This document shows, piece by piece, positions 27,002 through 36,641 of a DNA stretch of 64,000 bases. A program made the translations under genes and the position numbers. The notes under the pieces are model-generated. The model was not told where the DNA came from, did no database searches, and saw only the letters and a program-made list of their open reading frames with translations. This DNA is from Pseudomonas khavaziana (GTDB lineage Bacteria > Pseudomonadota > Gammaproteobacteria > Pseudomonadales > Pseudomonadaceae), in NCBI RefSeq assembly GCF_019145205.1, contig NZ_JAHSTT010000007.1:124001-188000 (forward strand), written 5' to 3'. How positions within the stretch are numbered: position 1 is the stretch's first letter; every line of letters starts with the position of its first letter.

Positions 27002-28327
27002 ATGGCACTGACACGCGAACAGCAAATTGCAGCCCTTGAAAAAGACTGGGCTGAAAACCCACGCTGGAAAGGCGTGACCCGCGCTTATTCCGCTGCTGAC
27101 GTCGTCCGCCTGCGTGGCTCGGTCCAACCTGAGCACACCTTTGCAAAACTCGGCGCCGAGAAGCTGTGGAACCTGGTCACCCAAGGTGCCAAGCCGTCCT
27201 TCCGTCCCGACAAAGATTTCGTCAACTGCATGGGCGCCCTCACTGGCGGCCAGGCAGTACAACAGGTAAAAGCCGGTATCCAGGCGATCTACCTGTCCGG
27301 CTGGCAAGTGGCAGCGGACAACAACTCCGCTGAATCCATGTACCCCGACCAGTCGCTGTACCCGGTGGACTCCGTGCCGACTGTGGTCAAGCGCATCAAC
27401 AACTCGTTCCGTCGTGCCGACCAGATCCAGTGGAAAGCCGGCAAGAACCCAGGCGATGAAGGCTACATCGACTACTTCGCGCCCATCGTGGCTGACGCCG
27501 AAGCCGGTTTCGGCGGCGTACTGAACGCCTACGAGCTGATGAAGAGCATGATCGAGGCTGGCGCTGCCGGTGTGCACTTCGAAGACCAGCTTGCGTCAGT
27601 AAAGAAATGCGGCCACATGGGCGGCAAGGTACTGGTACCGACCCAGGAAGCCGTACAAAAGCTGACCGCTGCCCGTTTGGCCGCTGACGTTGCCGGCACG
27701 CCGACCATCATCCTGGCCCGTACCGATGCCAACGCTGCTGACCTGCTGACTTCGGACTGCGACCCGTACGACCAGCCGTTCGTGACCGGCGAACGTACCC
27801 AGGAAGGCTTCTATAAAGTCCGCGCCGGTCTCGACCAGGCCATTGCCCGCGGCCTGGCCTACGCGCCATACGCCGACCTGATCTGGTGCGAAACCGCCAA
27901 GCCGGACCTGGACGAAGCCCGTCGCTTCGCCGAAGCGATCAAGAAGGAATACCCGGACCAACTGCTGTCCTACAACTGCTCGCCTTCCTTCAACTGGAAG
28001 AAAAACCTGGACGACGCGACCATCGCCAAGTTCCAGCGTGAACTGTCGGCAATGGGCTACAAGCACCAGTTCATTACCCTGGCCGGCATTCACAACATGT
28101 GGCACAGCATGTTCAACCTGGCGCACGACTACGCCCGCAACGACATGACCGCCTACGTGAAGCTGCAGGAGCAGGAATTCGCTGACGCCGCCAAGGGCTA
28201 CACCTTCGTGGCGCACCAGCAGGAAGTGGGCACCGGCTACTTCGATGACATGACCACCGTGATCCAGGGCGGCACCTCGTCGGTGACTGCGCTGACCGGT
28301 TCGACCGAAGAAGATCAGTTCCACTAA
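27002..28327 (+). CDS. aceA: Isocitrate lyase
   Basis: The 441-residue glyoxylate-shunt enzyme splits isocitrate to succinate and glyoxylate. The catalytic motif KKCGH is at residues 201-205 with Cys203. Other family segments are SGWQVAADNNSAESMYPDQS and TLAGIHNMWHSMF. It competes for isocitrate with Icd and Idh, both encoded about 10 kb away. It is single, with its own terminator. Confidence 0.97.
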   Translation: MALTREQQIAALEKDWAENPRWKGVTRAYSAADVVRLRGSVQPEHTFAKLGAEKLWNLVTQGAKPSFRPDKDFVNCMGALTGGQAVQQVKAGIQAIYLSGWQVAADNNSAESMYPDQSLYPVDSVPTVVKRINNSFRRADQIQWKAGKNPGDEGYIDYFAPIVADAEAGFGGVLNAYELMKSMIEAGAAGVHFEDQLASVKKCGHMGGKVLVPTQEAVQKLTAARLAADVAGTPTIILARTDANAADLLTSDCDPYDQPFVTGERTQEGFYKVRAGLDQAIARGLAYAPYADLIWCETAKPDLDEARRFAEAIKKEYPDQLLSYNCSPSFNWKKNLDDATIAKFQRELSAMGYKHQFITLAGIHNMWHSMFNLAHDYARNDMTAYVKLQEQEFADAAKGYTFVAHQQEVGTGYFDDMTTVIQGGTSSVTALTGSTEEDQFH

Positions 28328-28390
28328 GTACCGAGTACACGGCCATCGCGGCCCCACGGAAGACCTAACCGCAGTGCCGCACAACAATCA

Positions 28391-28419
28391 CGCCCCGACT
28401 GGTTCGGGGCGTTTTTTTT
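28391..28419 (+). terminator. Terminator of aceA
   Basis: CGCCCCGA / TCGGGGCG with a 5-base loop, followed by eight T, 63 bases after the aceA stop. Confidence 0.93.
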
Positions 28420-28444
28420 GCCTCAAAAAAAGGCTCATAGCCCC

Positions 28445-28546
28445 CTGTAGGAGCGAGCTTGCTCGCGAAAAACCTGAGAGCACCGCCGGCTGGCTGGTTA
28501 CCCGCGTTATCGTTGACGATTTTCGCGAGCAAGCTCGCTCCTACAG
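28445..28546. repeat. REPIN, GTAGGAGCGAGC type
   Basis: Inward-facing CTGTAGGAGCGAGCTTGCTC and complement separated by about 60 bases, of the same family as the pair at 2576, between the aceA terminator and the nuo promoter region. Confidence 0.9.
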
Positions 28547-28983
28547 AGAGCACGCGTATGAGCTGGGTTTTTGCGCAAAACATTGATCCAGAGCGGTATC
28601 CGCACAGGCCCGATCGGGTAAAAGAGCCGTTGCGACAACTAAGCGACACTCAAGCAAGTAACGCTAACTTCCCGCGCCACATGAGAAACACTCGCTTAAA
28701 CCCCGCGCAAACAATATTCATTATCATTTAGCGCTTGAAAACTTCGTTACCGCTTAAACAAAACATAATTGATGAAAAGCTCGCTAATGCCCACACCACA
28801 AGGGCTACAGCCCCAAGAAGGTGCACTATGTGCTTATTCCACCGAATAATTTCACCCCAGGAATTTTACTTGCCCGGTGTTTAGCCATAAAATCATCGCG
28901 ATTGATTGCAGTGCGACATATCGTCACTGCATCGTTACTTTTTCGAGCTCAGAGACCTTTGCTCTCTGTTAAGGATTTCCAGC
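28547..28983. promoter_or_regulatory. Promoter/leader region of the nuo operon
   Basis: About 435 bases without a convincing gene, AT-richer than the surroundings (28690-28800 and 28840-28960). A run of ATTATC-like hexamers (ATATTC ATTATC ATTTAG, 28714-28731) loosely resembles a Fur-type site. No complete ANR/FNR box (TTGAT-N4-ATCAA) was found. A weak Shine-Dalgarno (TTAAGGATTT) precedes nuoA. Confidence 0.5.
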
Positions 28984-29397
28984 ATGACCGAAGCGACAGG
29001 ACTCATGGCCCACAACTGGGGCTTTGCCATTTTCCTCCTCGGTGTTGTCGGCCTCTGCGCCTTCATGCTCGGCGTCTCCAGCCTCCTCGGGTCAAAAGCC
29101 TGGGGCCGCAGCAAAAACGAACCGTTCGAGTCCGGCATGCTACCTACAGGTGGCGCCCGCTTGCGGCTCTCAGCCAAATTCTATCTGGTCGCGATGCTGT
29201 TCGTGATCTTCGATATCGAAGCCCTCTTTCTCTTTGCCTGGTCTGTGTCCGTCCGCGAAAGCGGCTGGACCGGATTCGTCGAAGCTCTCGTTTTCATAGC
29301 AATTCTGTTGGCAGGTCTTGTCTACCTGTTCCGAGTGGGCGCCCTTGACTGGGCTCCGGAAGCTCGTCGCAAGCGGCAGGCGAAGCTGAAACAATGA
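28984..29397 (+). CDS. nuoA: NADH-quinone oxidoreductase subunit A
   Basis: The 137-residue membrane subunit has three hydrophobic segments. The conserved loop after the first reads NEPFESGMLPTGGARLRLSAKFYL; the glutamates and SGM motif mark the quinone-site loop of NuoA/ND3. It starts the 13-gene complex I operon. The family start MTEATGLMAHNWGF at 28984 is chosen over an upstream frame extension. Confidence 0.96.
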   Translation: MTEATGLMAHNWGFAIFLLGVVGLCAFMLGVSSLLGSKAWGRSKNEPFESGMLPTGGARLRLSAKFYLVAMLFVIFDIEALFLFAWSVSVRESGWTGFVEALVFIAILLAGLVYLFRVGALDWAPEARRKRQAKLKQ

Positions 29398-29407
29398 GGC
29401 TTTGGCA

Positions 29408-30082
29408 ATGCAATACAATCTCACCAGGATCGACCCGGATGCTCCTAACGAGCAGTACCCCATCGGCGAACGGGAAACCGTTTCCGACCCGTTAGAAGAC
29501 CAAGTCCACAAGAACATCTACATGGGCAAGCTGGAAGACGTGCTGAGTGGCGCGGTCAACTGGGGGCGTAAAAACTCCCTGTGGCCGTACAACTTCGGCC
29601 TTTCGTGCTGCTACGTGGAAATGACCACCGCCTTCACGGCGCCCCACGACATCGCGCGCTTTGGCGCCGAAGTGATCCGGGCATCACCGCGCCAGGCGGA
29701 TTTCATGGTTATCGCCGGTACCTGCTTCATCAAGATGGCGCCGATCATCCAGCGTCTCTATGAGCAAATGCTCGAGCCGAAATGGGTTATTTCCATGGGT
29801 TCGTGCGCCAACTCCGGTGGCATGTACGACATCTACTCCGTCGTTCAAGGGGTGGACAAGTTCCTGCCCGTGGACGTCTACGTGCCTGGCTGCCCGCCCC
29901 GCCCCGAGGCATTTCTGCAAGGCTTGATGCTGTTGCAGGAATCGATTGGCAAGGAGCGTCGCCCGCTGTCCTGGGTCGTCGGTGATCAAGGCGTGTACCG
30001 CGCCGAGATGCCGTCCCAAAAGGAACAGCGCCGCGAACAGCGAATCGCAGTCACCAACCTGCGCAGCCCCGACGAAGTCTGA
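29408..30082 (+). CDS. nuoB: NADH-quinone oxidoreductase subunit B
   Basis: The 224-residue subunit holds the terminal N2 [4Fe-4S] cluster next to the quinone site. The ligands are seen in LSCCYVEMT, GTCFIKMAP and YVPGCPPRPEA. The start is the ATG at 29408 (MQYNLTRIDPD), 10 bases after nuoA; a TTG two codons earlier is less likely. Confidence 0.97.
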   Translation: MQYNLTRIDPDAPNEQYPIGERETVSDPLEDQVHKNIYMGKLEDVLSGAVNWGRKNSLWPYNFGLSCCYVEMTTAFTAPHDIARFGAEVIRASPRQADFMVIAGTCFIKMAPIIQRLYEQMLEPKWVISMGSCANSGGMYDIYSVVQGVDKFLPVDVYVPGCPPRPEAFLQGLMLLQESIGKERRPLSWVVGDQGVYRAEMPSQKEQRREQRIAVTNLRSPDEV

Positions 30083-30154
30083 TCCAGACCCGCTTCTTTT
30101 ATAGAACGAAAACCTGGCTTCATTCTTTACGTTGACCGAAAGCGATAAAAAACC

Positions 30155-31939
30155 ATGACTACAGGCAGTGCTCTGTACATCCCGCCTTATAAGGCAGACG
30201 ACCAGGACGTGGTTGTCGAACTCAATAACCGTTTTGGCCCTGACGCCTTCACCGCCCAGGCCACACGCACCGGCATGCCGGTGCTGTGGGTGGCGCGTGC
30301 CAGGCTCGTCGAAGTCCTGAGCTTCCTGCGCAACCTGCCCAAGCCGTACGTCATGCTCTATGACCTGCATGGCGTGGACGAGCGTCTGCGCACCAAGCGC
30401 CAGGGGCTGCCGAGCGGCGCCGATTTCACCGTGTTCTACCACTTGATGTCGCTGGAACGTAACAGTGACGTGATGATCAAGGTCGCCCTGAGCGAAAACG
30501 ACCTCAGCATTCCGACCGTGACCGGCATCTGGCCCAACGCCAGCTGGTACGAGCGCGAAGTCTGGGACATGTTCGGCATCGACTTCCCCGGCCACCCGCA
30601 CCTGACGCGCATCATGATGCCGCCAACCTGGGAAGGTCACCCGCTGCGCAAGGACTACCCTGCCCGCGCCACCGAATTCGACCCGTTCAGCCTGACCCTG
30701 GCCAAGCAGCAGCTTGAAGAAGAGGCTGCGCGCTTCCGTCCGGAAGACTGGGGCATGAAGCGTTCCGGCACCAACGAGGACTACATGTTCCTCAACCTGG
30801 GCCCGAACCACCCTTCGGCCCACGGTGCCTTCCGTATCATCCTGCAACTGGACGGCGAAGAAATCGTCGACTGCGTGCCGGACATCGGCTACCACCATCG
30901 TGGTGCCGAGAAGATGGCCGAGCGTCAGTCGTGGCACAGCTTCATCCCCTACACCGATCGTATCGACTACCTCGGCGGCGTGATGAACAACCTGCCGTAC
31001 GTGCTCTCGGTGGAGAAGCTGGCCGGTATCAAGGTGCCGGACCGCGTCGACATCATCCGCATCATGATGGCCGAGTTCTTCCGCATCACCAGCCACCTGC
31101 TGTTCCTGGGTACCTATATCCAGGACGTCGGCGCCATGACACCGGTGTTCTTCACCTTCACCGACCGTCAGCGCGCCTACAAGGTTATCGAAGCCATCAC
31201 CGGTTTCCGCCTGCACCCGGCCTGGTACCGCATCGGCGGCGTGGCCCACGACCTGCCCAACGGCTGGGAGCGCCTGGTCAAGGAATTCATCGACTGGATG
31301 CCCAAGCGTCTGGACGAGTACCAGAAAGCCGCGCTGGACAACAGCATCCTCAAGGGCCGCACCATCGGTGTTGCGCAGTACAACACCAAGGAAGCCCTGG
31401 AGTGGGGCGTCACCGGTGCCGGCCTGCGATCCACCGGTTGCGACTTCGACCTGCGCAAGGCGCGCCCGTACTCCGGCTACGAGAACTTCGAATTCGAAGT
31501 GCCGCTGGCGGCCAATGGCGATGCCTACGACCGTTGCATCGTGCGTGTCGAAGAAATGCGCCAGAGCCTGAAGATCATCGAGCAGTGCATGCGCAACATG
31601 CCGGCTGGACCGTACAAGGCGGATCACCCGCTGACCACGCCGCCGCCCAAAGAGCGCACGCTGCAGCACATCGAAACCCTGATCACGCACTTCCTGCAAG
31701 TCTCGTGGGGCCCGGTGATGCCGGCCAACGAGTCCTTCCAGATGATTGAAGCGACCAAGGGTATCAACAGTTATTACCTGACGAGCGATGGCGGCACCAT
31801 GAGCTACCGCACCCGGATTCGCACCCCAAGCTTTGCCCACTTGCAACAGATCCCTTCGGTGATCAAAGGCGAGATGGTCGCGGACTTGATTGCGTACCTG
31901 GGTAGTATCGATTTCGTTATGGCCGACGTGGACCGCTAA
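30155..31939 (+). CDS. nuoCD: NADH-quinone oxidoreductase fused subunit C/D
   Basis: This 594-residue protein joins the 30-kDa (NuoC) and 49-kDa (NuoD) subunits. NuoC occupies about residues 1-185 (SWYEREVWDMFGIDFPGHPH, then LRKDYPA). NuoD follows (LNLGPNHPSAHGAFRI, then GYHHRGAEKMAE) and ends MADVDR. Fusion is normal in pseudomonads and enterics. It provides the quinone cavity against NuoB. It is preceded by a 72-base gap and followed at 2 bases by nuoE. Confidence 0.98.
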   Translation: MTTGSALYIPPYKADDQDVVVELNNRFGPDAFTAQATRTGMPVLWVARARLVEVLSFLRNLPKPYVMLYDLHGVDERLRTKRQGLPSGADFTVFYHLMSLERNSDVMIKVALSENDLSIPTVTGIWPNASWYEREVWDMFGIDFPGHPHLTRIMMPPTWEGHPLRKDYPARATEFDPFSLTLAKQQLEEEAARFRPEDWGMKRSGTNEDYMFLNLGPNHPSAHGAFRIILQLDGEEIVDCVPDIGYHHRGAEKMAERQSWHSFIPYTDRIDYLGGVMNNLPYVLSVEKLAGIKVPDRVDIIRIMMAEFFRITSHLLFLGTYIQDVGAMTPVFFTFTDRQRAYKVIEAITGFRLHPAWYRIGGVAHDLPNGWERLVKEFIDWMPKRLDEYQKAALDNSILKGRTIGVAQYNTKEALEWGVTGAGLRSTGCDFDLRKARPYSGYENFEFEVPLAANGDAYDRCIVRVEEMRQSLKIIEQCMRNMPAGPYKADHPLTTPPPKERTLQHIETLITHFLQVSWGPVMPANESFQMIEATKGINSYYLTSDGGTMSYRTRIRTPSFAHLQQIPSVIKGEMVADLIAYLGSIDFVMADVDR

Positions 31940-31941
31940 GC

Positions 31942-32439
31942 ATGAACAGCACGCTTATCCAGACAGACCGTTTCACCTTGAGTGAAACCGAGCGCTCGGC
32001 CATCGAGCACGAGCTGCATCACTACGAAGACCCGCGCGCGGCGTCGATCGAAGCCTTGAAGATCGTGCAGAAGGAACGTGGCTGGGTGCCGGACGGCGCC
32101 CTCTACGCCATCGGCGAGATCCTCGGCATTCCGGCCAGCGATGTTGAAGGCGTGGCGACGTTCTACAGCCAGATCTTCCGCCAGCCGGTGGGCCGCCACA
32201 TCATCCGCGTGTGCGACAGCATGGTCTGCTACATCGGTGGCCACGAGTCCGTGGTCAGCGAGATCCAGGCCAAGCTGGGCATCGGCCTCGGCCAGACCAC
32301 CGCAGACGGCCGTTTCACGCTGCTGCCGGTGTGCTGCCTGGGCAACTGTGACAAGGCGCCGGCGTTGATGATCGACGACGACACATTCGGTGACGTACAG
32401 CCTGCTGGCGTGACCCAATTGCTCGAGGGCTACCCATGA
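31942..32439 (+). CDS. nuoE: NADH-quinone oxidoreductase subunit E
   Basis: The 165-residue thioredoxin-like subunit binds the N1a [2Fe-2S] cluster. Its four cysteines appear in VCDSMVC and CCLGNCD. It sits beside NuoF in the NADH dehydrogenase arm. Its stop overlaps the nuoF start (ATGA). Confidence 0.97.
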   Translation: MNSTLIQTDRFTLSETERSAIEHELHHYEDPRAASIEALKIVQKERGWVPDGALYAIGEILGIPASDVEGVATFYSQIFRQPVGRHIIRVCDSMVCYIGGHESVVSEIQAKLGIGLGQTTADGRFTLLPVCCLGNCDKAPALMIDDDTFGDVQPAGVTQLLEGYP

Positions 32440-33791
32440 CCCTGACTTCCTTCGGCCCGGCCAACCTGATCAAGCGATCGGCCGAGACTCACCCGCTGAC
32501 CTGGCGTCTGCGTGACGACGGCGAGCCGGTATGGCTCGACGAATACCAGGCCAAGAACGGCTACGCGGCTGCGCGCAAAGCCTTCGCCGACATGGCCCAG
32601 GACGATATCGTCCAGACCGTGAAAGACGCGGGCCTCAAAGGCCGCGGCGGTGCGGGCTTCCCCACCGGCGTGAAGTGGGGCCTGATGCCCAAAGACGAAT
32701 CCATCAATATCCGCTACCTGCTGTGCAACGCGGATGAAATGGAGCCCAACACCTGGAAAGACCGCATGCTGATGGAGCAACTGCCCCATCTGCTGATCGA
32801 AGGCATGCTGATCAGCGCCCGTGCGCTGAAAACCTACCGGGGCTACATCTTCCTGCGTGGCGAATACACCACCGCCGCCAAGCACCTCAACCGTGCCGTG
32901 GCAGAAGCCAAGGCCGCAGGGCTGTTGGGCAAGAACATCCTCGGTTCCGGTTTTGATTTCGAACTGTTCGTGCACACCGGCGCCGGGCGTTATATCTGCG
33001 GCGAAGAAACCGCACTGATCAACTCCCTCGAAGGCCGCCGTGCCAACCCGCGCTCCAAGCCGCCCTTCCCTGCCGCCGTCGGCGTGTGGGGCAAGCCGAC
33101 CTGCGTGAACAACGTCGAGACCCTGTGCAACGTGCCGGCGATCATCGCCGACGGCGTGGACTGGTACAAATCCCTGGCCCGTGAAGGCAGCGAAGACATG
33201 GGCACCAAGCTCATGGGCTTCTCCGGCAAGGTCAAGAACCCTGGCCTGTGGGAACTGCCGTTCGGCGTAACCGCCCGCGAGCTGTTCGAGGACTACGCCG
33301 GCGGCATGCGCGACGGCTACACCTTGAAAGCCTGGCAGCCAGGCGGTGCCGGTACCGGTTTCCTGCTTCCTGAGCACCTGGACGCACAAATGTATGCCGG
33401 CGGCATCGGCAAGGTCGGCACCCGCATGGGCACTGGCCTGGCGATGGCAGTGGACAACACGGTGAACATGGTGTCGCTGCTGCGCAACATGGAGCAGTTC
33501 TTTGCCCGTGAATCCTGCGGCTTCTGCACCCCATGCCGTGACGGCCTGCCGTGGAGCGTCAAGCTGCTGATGGCACTGGAAAACGGCGAAGGTCGCGAGG
33601 GTGATATCGAGACCCTGCTGGGCCTGGTCGGTTTCCTCGGCCCGGGCAAGACCTTCTGTGCTCACGCACCGGGCGCCGTGGAGCCATTGGGCAGCGCAAT
33701 CAAATATTTCCGCTCGGAGTTCGAAGCCGGCATCGCGCCTACCAGCGCCGCCGTCCCGCCTCTGGCAAGGCCGATTGTAGTCGGCGCGTAA
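32436..33791 (+). CDS. nuoF: NADH-quinone oxidoreductase subunit F
   Basis: The 451-residue subunit oxidises NADH. It has the FMN/NADH glycine-rich loop GRGGAGFPTGVKW, GAGRYICGEETALINSLEG, and the N3 [4Fe-4S] ligands in ESCGFCTPCRDG plus a distal Cys in KTFCAHA. Length is normal. It is followed by an unusually long 135-base spacer before nuoG. Confidence 0.98.
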   Translation: MTLTSFGPANLIKRSAETHPLTWRLRDDGEPVWLDEYQAKNGYAAARKAFADMAQDDIVQTVKDAGLKGRGGAGFPTGVKWGLMPKDESINIRYLLCNADEMEPNTWKDRMLMEQLPHLLIEGMLISARALKTYRGYIFLRGEYTTAAKHLNRAVAEAKAAGLLGKNILGSGFDFELFVHTGAGRYICGEETALINSLEGRRANPRSKPPFPAAVGVWGKPTCVNNVETLCNVPAIIADGVDWYKSLAREGSEDMGTKLMGFSGKVKNPGLWELPFGVTARELFEDYAGGMRDGYTLKAWQPGGAGTGFLLPEHLDAQMYAGGIGKVGTRMGTGLAMAVDNTVNMVSLLRNMEQFFARESCGFCTPCRDGLPWSVKLLMALENGEGREGDIETLLGLVGFLGPGKTFCAHAPGAVEPLGSAIKYFRSEFEAGIAPTSAAVPPLARPIVVGA

Positions 33792-33799
33792 CGCTTAAA

Positions 33800-33827
33800 C
33801 AGGCGAAGGGTCCGTGCCCTTTGCCTG
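33800..33827 (+). promoter_or_regulatory. RNA hairpin between nuoF and nuoG
   Basis: CAGGCGAAGGG pairs with CCCTTTGCCTG over 11 positions (one G-U) with a 6-base loop. No T-run follows, so it is not a classical terminator. It lies 9 bases after the nuoF stop in the longest gap inside the operon and may be an mRNA-stability or processing element. Confidence 0.55.
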
Positions 33828-33926
33828 CTCATGTGCTGACGCCCTCAAGGCTGTGTAGATGCACATGAATAACAAGATTCCATTAGCCACGCCCGCTGAC
33901 AACGGGCCAACGAAGAACTTTGAACC

Positions 33927-36641
33927 ATGGCCACTATCCACGTAGACGGCAAAGCGCTCGAAGTCGATGGGGCAGACAACCTGTTACAGGCATGTCTGTC
34001 ACTCGGCCTCGATATCCCGTATTTCTGCTGGCACCCCGCGCTCGGTAGCGTCGGTGCCTGTCGCCAGTGTGCGGTCAAGCAATACACCGACGAGAACGAC
34101 ACCCGTGGTCGTATTGTCATGTCCTGCATGACCCCAGCCACCGACAACACCTGGATCTCCATCGACGATGAAGAATCCAAGGCGTTCCGCGCCAGCGTTG
34201 TCGAATGGCTGATGACCAACCACCCCCACGACTGCCCGGTCTGTGAGGAAGGCGGTCACTGCCACCTGCAAGACATGACGGTGATGACCGGCCACAACGA
34301 GCGCCGTTATCGCTTCACCAAGCGTACCCACCAGAACCAGGACCTCGGCCCGTTCATTTCCCACGAGATGAACCGCTGCATCGCCTGCTACCGCTGCGTG
34401 CGCTTCTATAAAGACTACGCCGGCGGCACCGACCTGGGTGTGTTCGGCGCCCACGACAACGTGTACTTCGGTCGCGTTGAAGACGGCGTGCTCGAGAGCG
34501 AATTCTCCGGCAACCTCACCGAGGTCTGCCCGACCGGTGTGTTCACCGACAAGACCCACTCCGAGCGCTACAACCGTAAGTGGGACATGCAGTTCGCACC
34601 GAGCATCTGCCATGGCTGCTCCAGCGGTTGCAACATCTCGCCGGGCGAACGCTACGGTGAATTGCGTCGCATCGAAAACCGCTTCAATGGTTCGGTCAAC
34701 CAGTACTTCCTGTGCGACCGTGGCCGTTTCGGCTATGGCTACGTCAACCGCGAAGACCGCCCACGCCAGCCACTGCTGGCCGATGGCGCCAAGCTGAGCC
34801 TGGACGCGGCGCTGGATAAAGCCGCCGACCTGCTGCGCGGGCGCAACATCGTCGGTATCGGTTCGCCGCGTGCCAGCCTCGAAAGCAACTTCGCTTTGCG
34901 CGAACTCGTCGGCGCCGAGCACTTCTATTGCGGTATCGAAGCCGGTGAGCTGGAGCGTATCCGCCTGGTCCTGCAAGTGCTCAATGACAGCCCGCTGCCA
35001 GTGCCGAACATGCGCGACATCGAAGACCACGATGCCATCTTCGTGCTCGGTGAAGACCTGACCCAGACCGCCGCCCGCATCGCCCTGTCGCTGCGCCAGT
35101 CGGTCAAAGGCAAGGCCGAGGAAATGGCCGACGCCATGCGCGTGCAGCCGTGGCTCGACGCCGCGGTGAAAAACATCGGCCAGCACGCGCTGAACCCGTT
35201 GTTTATCGCTTCCCTGGCTGAAACCAAGCTCGACGACATCGCCGAAGAATGCGTCCACGCCGCACCGGACGACCTGGCTCGTATCGGTTTTGCCGTGGCC
35301 CACGCCCTCGACGCCAGCGCGCCTGCCGTCGAAGGCCTGGACACCGAAGCGGTCGAACTGGCCCAGCGCATCGCCGACGCCCTGCTGGCTGCCAAGCGCC
35401 CATTGATCATCGCCGGCACCTCGTTGGGTTCCAAGGCGCTGATTGAGGCTGCTGCGAATATCGCCAAAGCCCTGAAGCTGCGCGACAAGAACGGTTCCAT
35501 CAGCCTGGTGGTGCCGGAAGCCAACAGCCTCGGCCTGGCCATGCTCGGTGGCGAGTCACTGGACGCCGCCCTGCAAGCGGTGACCGACGGCGACGCCGAC
35601 GCCATCGTGGTACTGGAAAACGACCTGTACACCCGCACCGACGCCGCCAAGGTTGACGCTGCGCTCAACGCCGCCAAGGTGCTGATCGTCGCCGACCACC
35701 AGAAGACCGCCACCAGCGAACGTGCCGACCTGGTGCTGCCAGCCGCCACCTTCGCTGAAGGCGACGGTACCCTGGTCAGCCAGGAAGGCCGCGCCCAGCG
35801 CTTCTTCCAGGTGTTCGATCCGAAGTACATGGACGCCAGCATCCTGGTGCACGAAGGCTGGCGCTGGCTGCATGCCCTGCGCGCGACCCTGCTGAACCAG
35901 CCGATTGACTGGACCCAGCTCGACCACGTCACCGCCGCCACCGCTGCGAGTGCCCCGCAGTTGGCACGCATCGTCGACGCTGCGCCGTCCGCCGCGTTCC
36001 GTATCAAGGGCCTTAAACTGGCCCGTGAACCGCTGCGCTACTCCGGTCGTACCGCCATGCGTGCTGACATCAGCGTGCACGAACCGCGTACCCCGCAGGA
36101 CAACGACACCGCGTTCGCCTTCTCCATGGAAGGTTACTCGGGTTCGGCCGAACCGCGTCAGCAGGTGCCGTTTGCCTGGTCGCCGGGCTGGAACTCGCCG
36201 CAGGCCTGGAACAAGTTCCAGGACGAAGTCGGTGGTCACATCCGTGCTGGCGACCCGGGCACCCGCCTGATCGAAAGCACCGGCGACTCGCTGAACTGGT
36301 TCGCTGCGGTACCGCGTCCATTCAACCCGGCCCCGGGCACCTGGCAGGTCGTGCCGTTCTTCCACCTGTTCGGCAGCGAAGAAACCTCTTCCAAGGCCGC
36401 ACCGGTGCAGGAACGCATCCCTGCTGCCTACGTGTCGCTGGCCAAGTCCGAAGCCGATCGCCTGGGCGTCAACGACGGTGCGCTGCTCAGCCTCAACGTG
36501 GCCGGCCAGACCCTGCGCCTGCCGCTGCGTATCAACGAGGAGTTGGGCGCTGGCCTGGTTGCACTGCCTAAAGGCCTCGCCGGTATTCCGCCTGCCATTT
36601 TCGGCAAAACCGTTGACGGTCTGCAGGAGGCAGCGCAATGA
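33927..36641 (+). CDS. nuoG: NADH-quinone oxidoreductase subunit G
   Basis: This 904-residue subunit is the largest of complex I. The N-terminal part binds a [2Fe-2S] cluster (CWHPALGSVGACRQCAVK) and [4Fe-4S] clusters (HDCPVCEEGGHCHLQD; MNRCIACYRCVRFYKD). A further cysteine set (SICHGCSSGCNISPGERYGE) matches the extra N7 cluster of enteric-type NuoG. The C-terminal half is a molybdopterin-oxidoreductase fold that carries no cofactor in complex I. The start MATIHVDGKALEVDG follows the hairpin spacer. The stop overlaps nuoH. Confidence 0.98.
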   Translation: MATIHVDGKALEVDGADNLLQACLSLGLDIPYFCWHPALGSVGACRQCAVKQYTDENDTRGRIVMSCMTPATDNTWISIDDEESKAFRASVVEWLMTNHPHDCPVCEEGGHCHLQDMTVMTGHNERRYRFTKRTHQNQDLGPFISHEMNRCIACYRCVRFYKDYAGGTDLGVFGAHDNVYFGRVEDGVLESEFSGNLTEVCPTGVFTDKTHSERYNRKWDMQFAPSICHGCSSGCNISPGERYGELRRIENRFNGSVNQYFLCDRGRFGYGYVNREDRPRQPLLADGAKLSLDAALDKAADLLRGRNIVGIGSPRASLESNFALRELVGAEHFYCGIEAGELERIRLVLQVLNDSPLPVPNMRDIEDHDAIFVLGEDLTQTAARIALSLRQSVKGKAEEMADAMRVQPWLDAAVKNIGQHALNPLFIASLAETKLDDIAEECVHAAPDDLARIGFAVAHALDASAPAVEGLDTEAVELAQRIADALLAAKRPLIIAGTSLGSKALIEAAANIAKALKLRDKNGSISLVVPEANSLGLAMLGGESLDAALQAVTDGDADAIVVLENDLYTRTDAAKVDAALNAAKVLIVADHQKTATSERADLVLPAATFAEGDGTLVSQEGRAQRFFQVFDPKYMDASILVHEGWRWLHALRATLLNQPIDWTQLDHVTAATAASAPQLARIVDAAPSAAFRIKGLKLAREPLRYSGRTAMRADISVHEPRTPQDNDTAFAFSMEGYSGSAEPRQQVPFAWSPGWNSPQAWNKFQDEVGGHIRAGDPGTRLIESTGDSLNWFAAVPRPFNPAPGTWQVVPFFHLFGSEETSSKAAPVQERIPAAYVSLAKSEADRLGVNDGALLSLNVAGQTLRLPLRINEELGAGLVALPKGLAGIPPAIFGKTVDGLQEAAQ

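Noticed and set aside
28821..29348. A 175-codon open frame overlapping nuoA
   Set aside because: Different frame from nuoA, arginine-rich shadow composition, and no start signal.
29684..31846. A 720-codon open frame antisense to nuoB/nuoCD
   Set aside because: It runs across two real genes and the intergenic gap, with no ribosome site and shadow-type composition.
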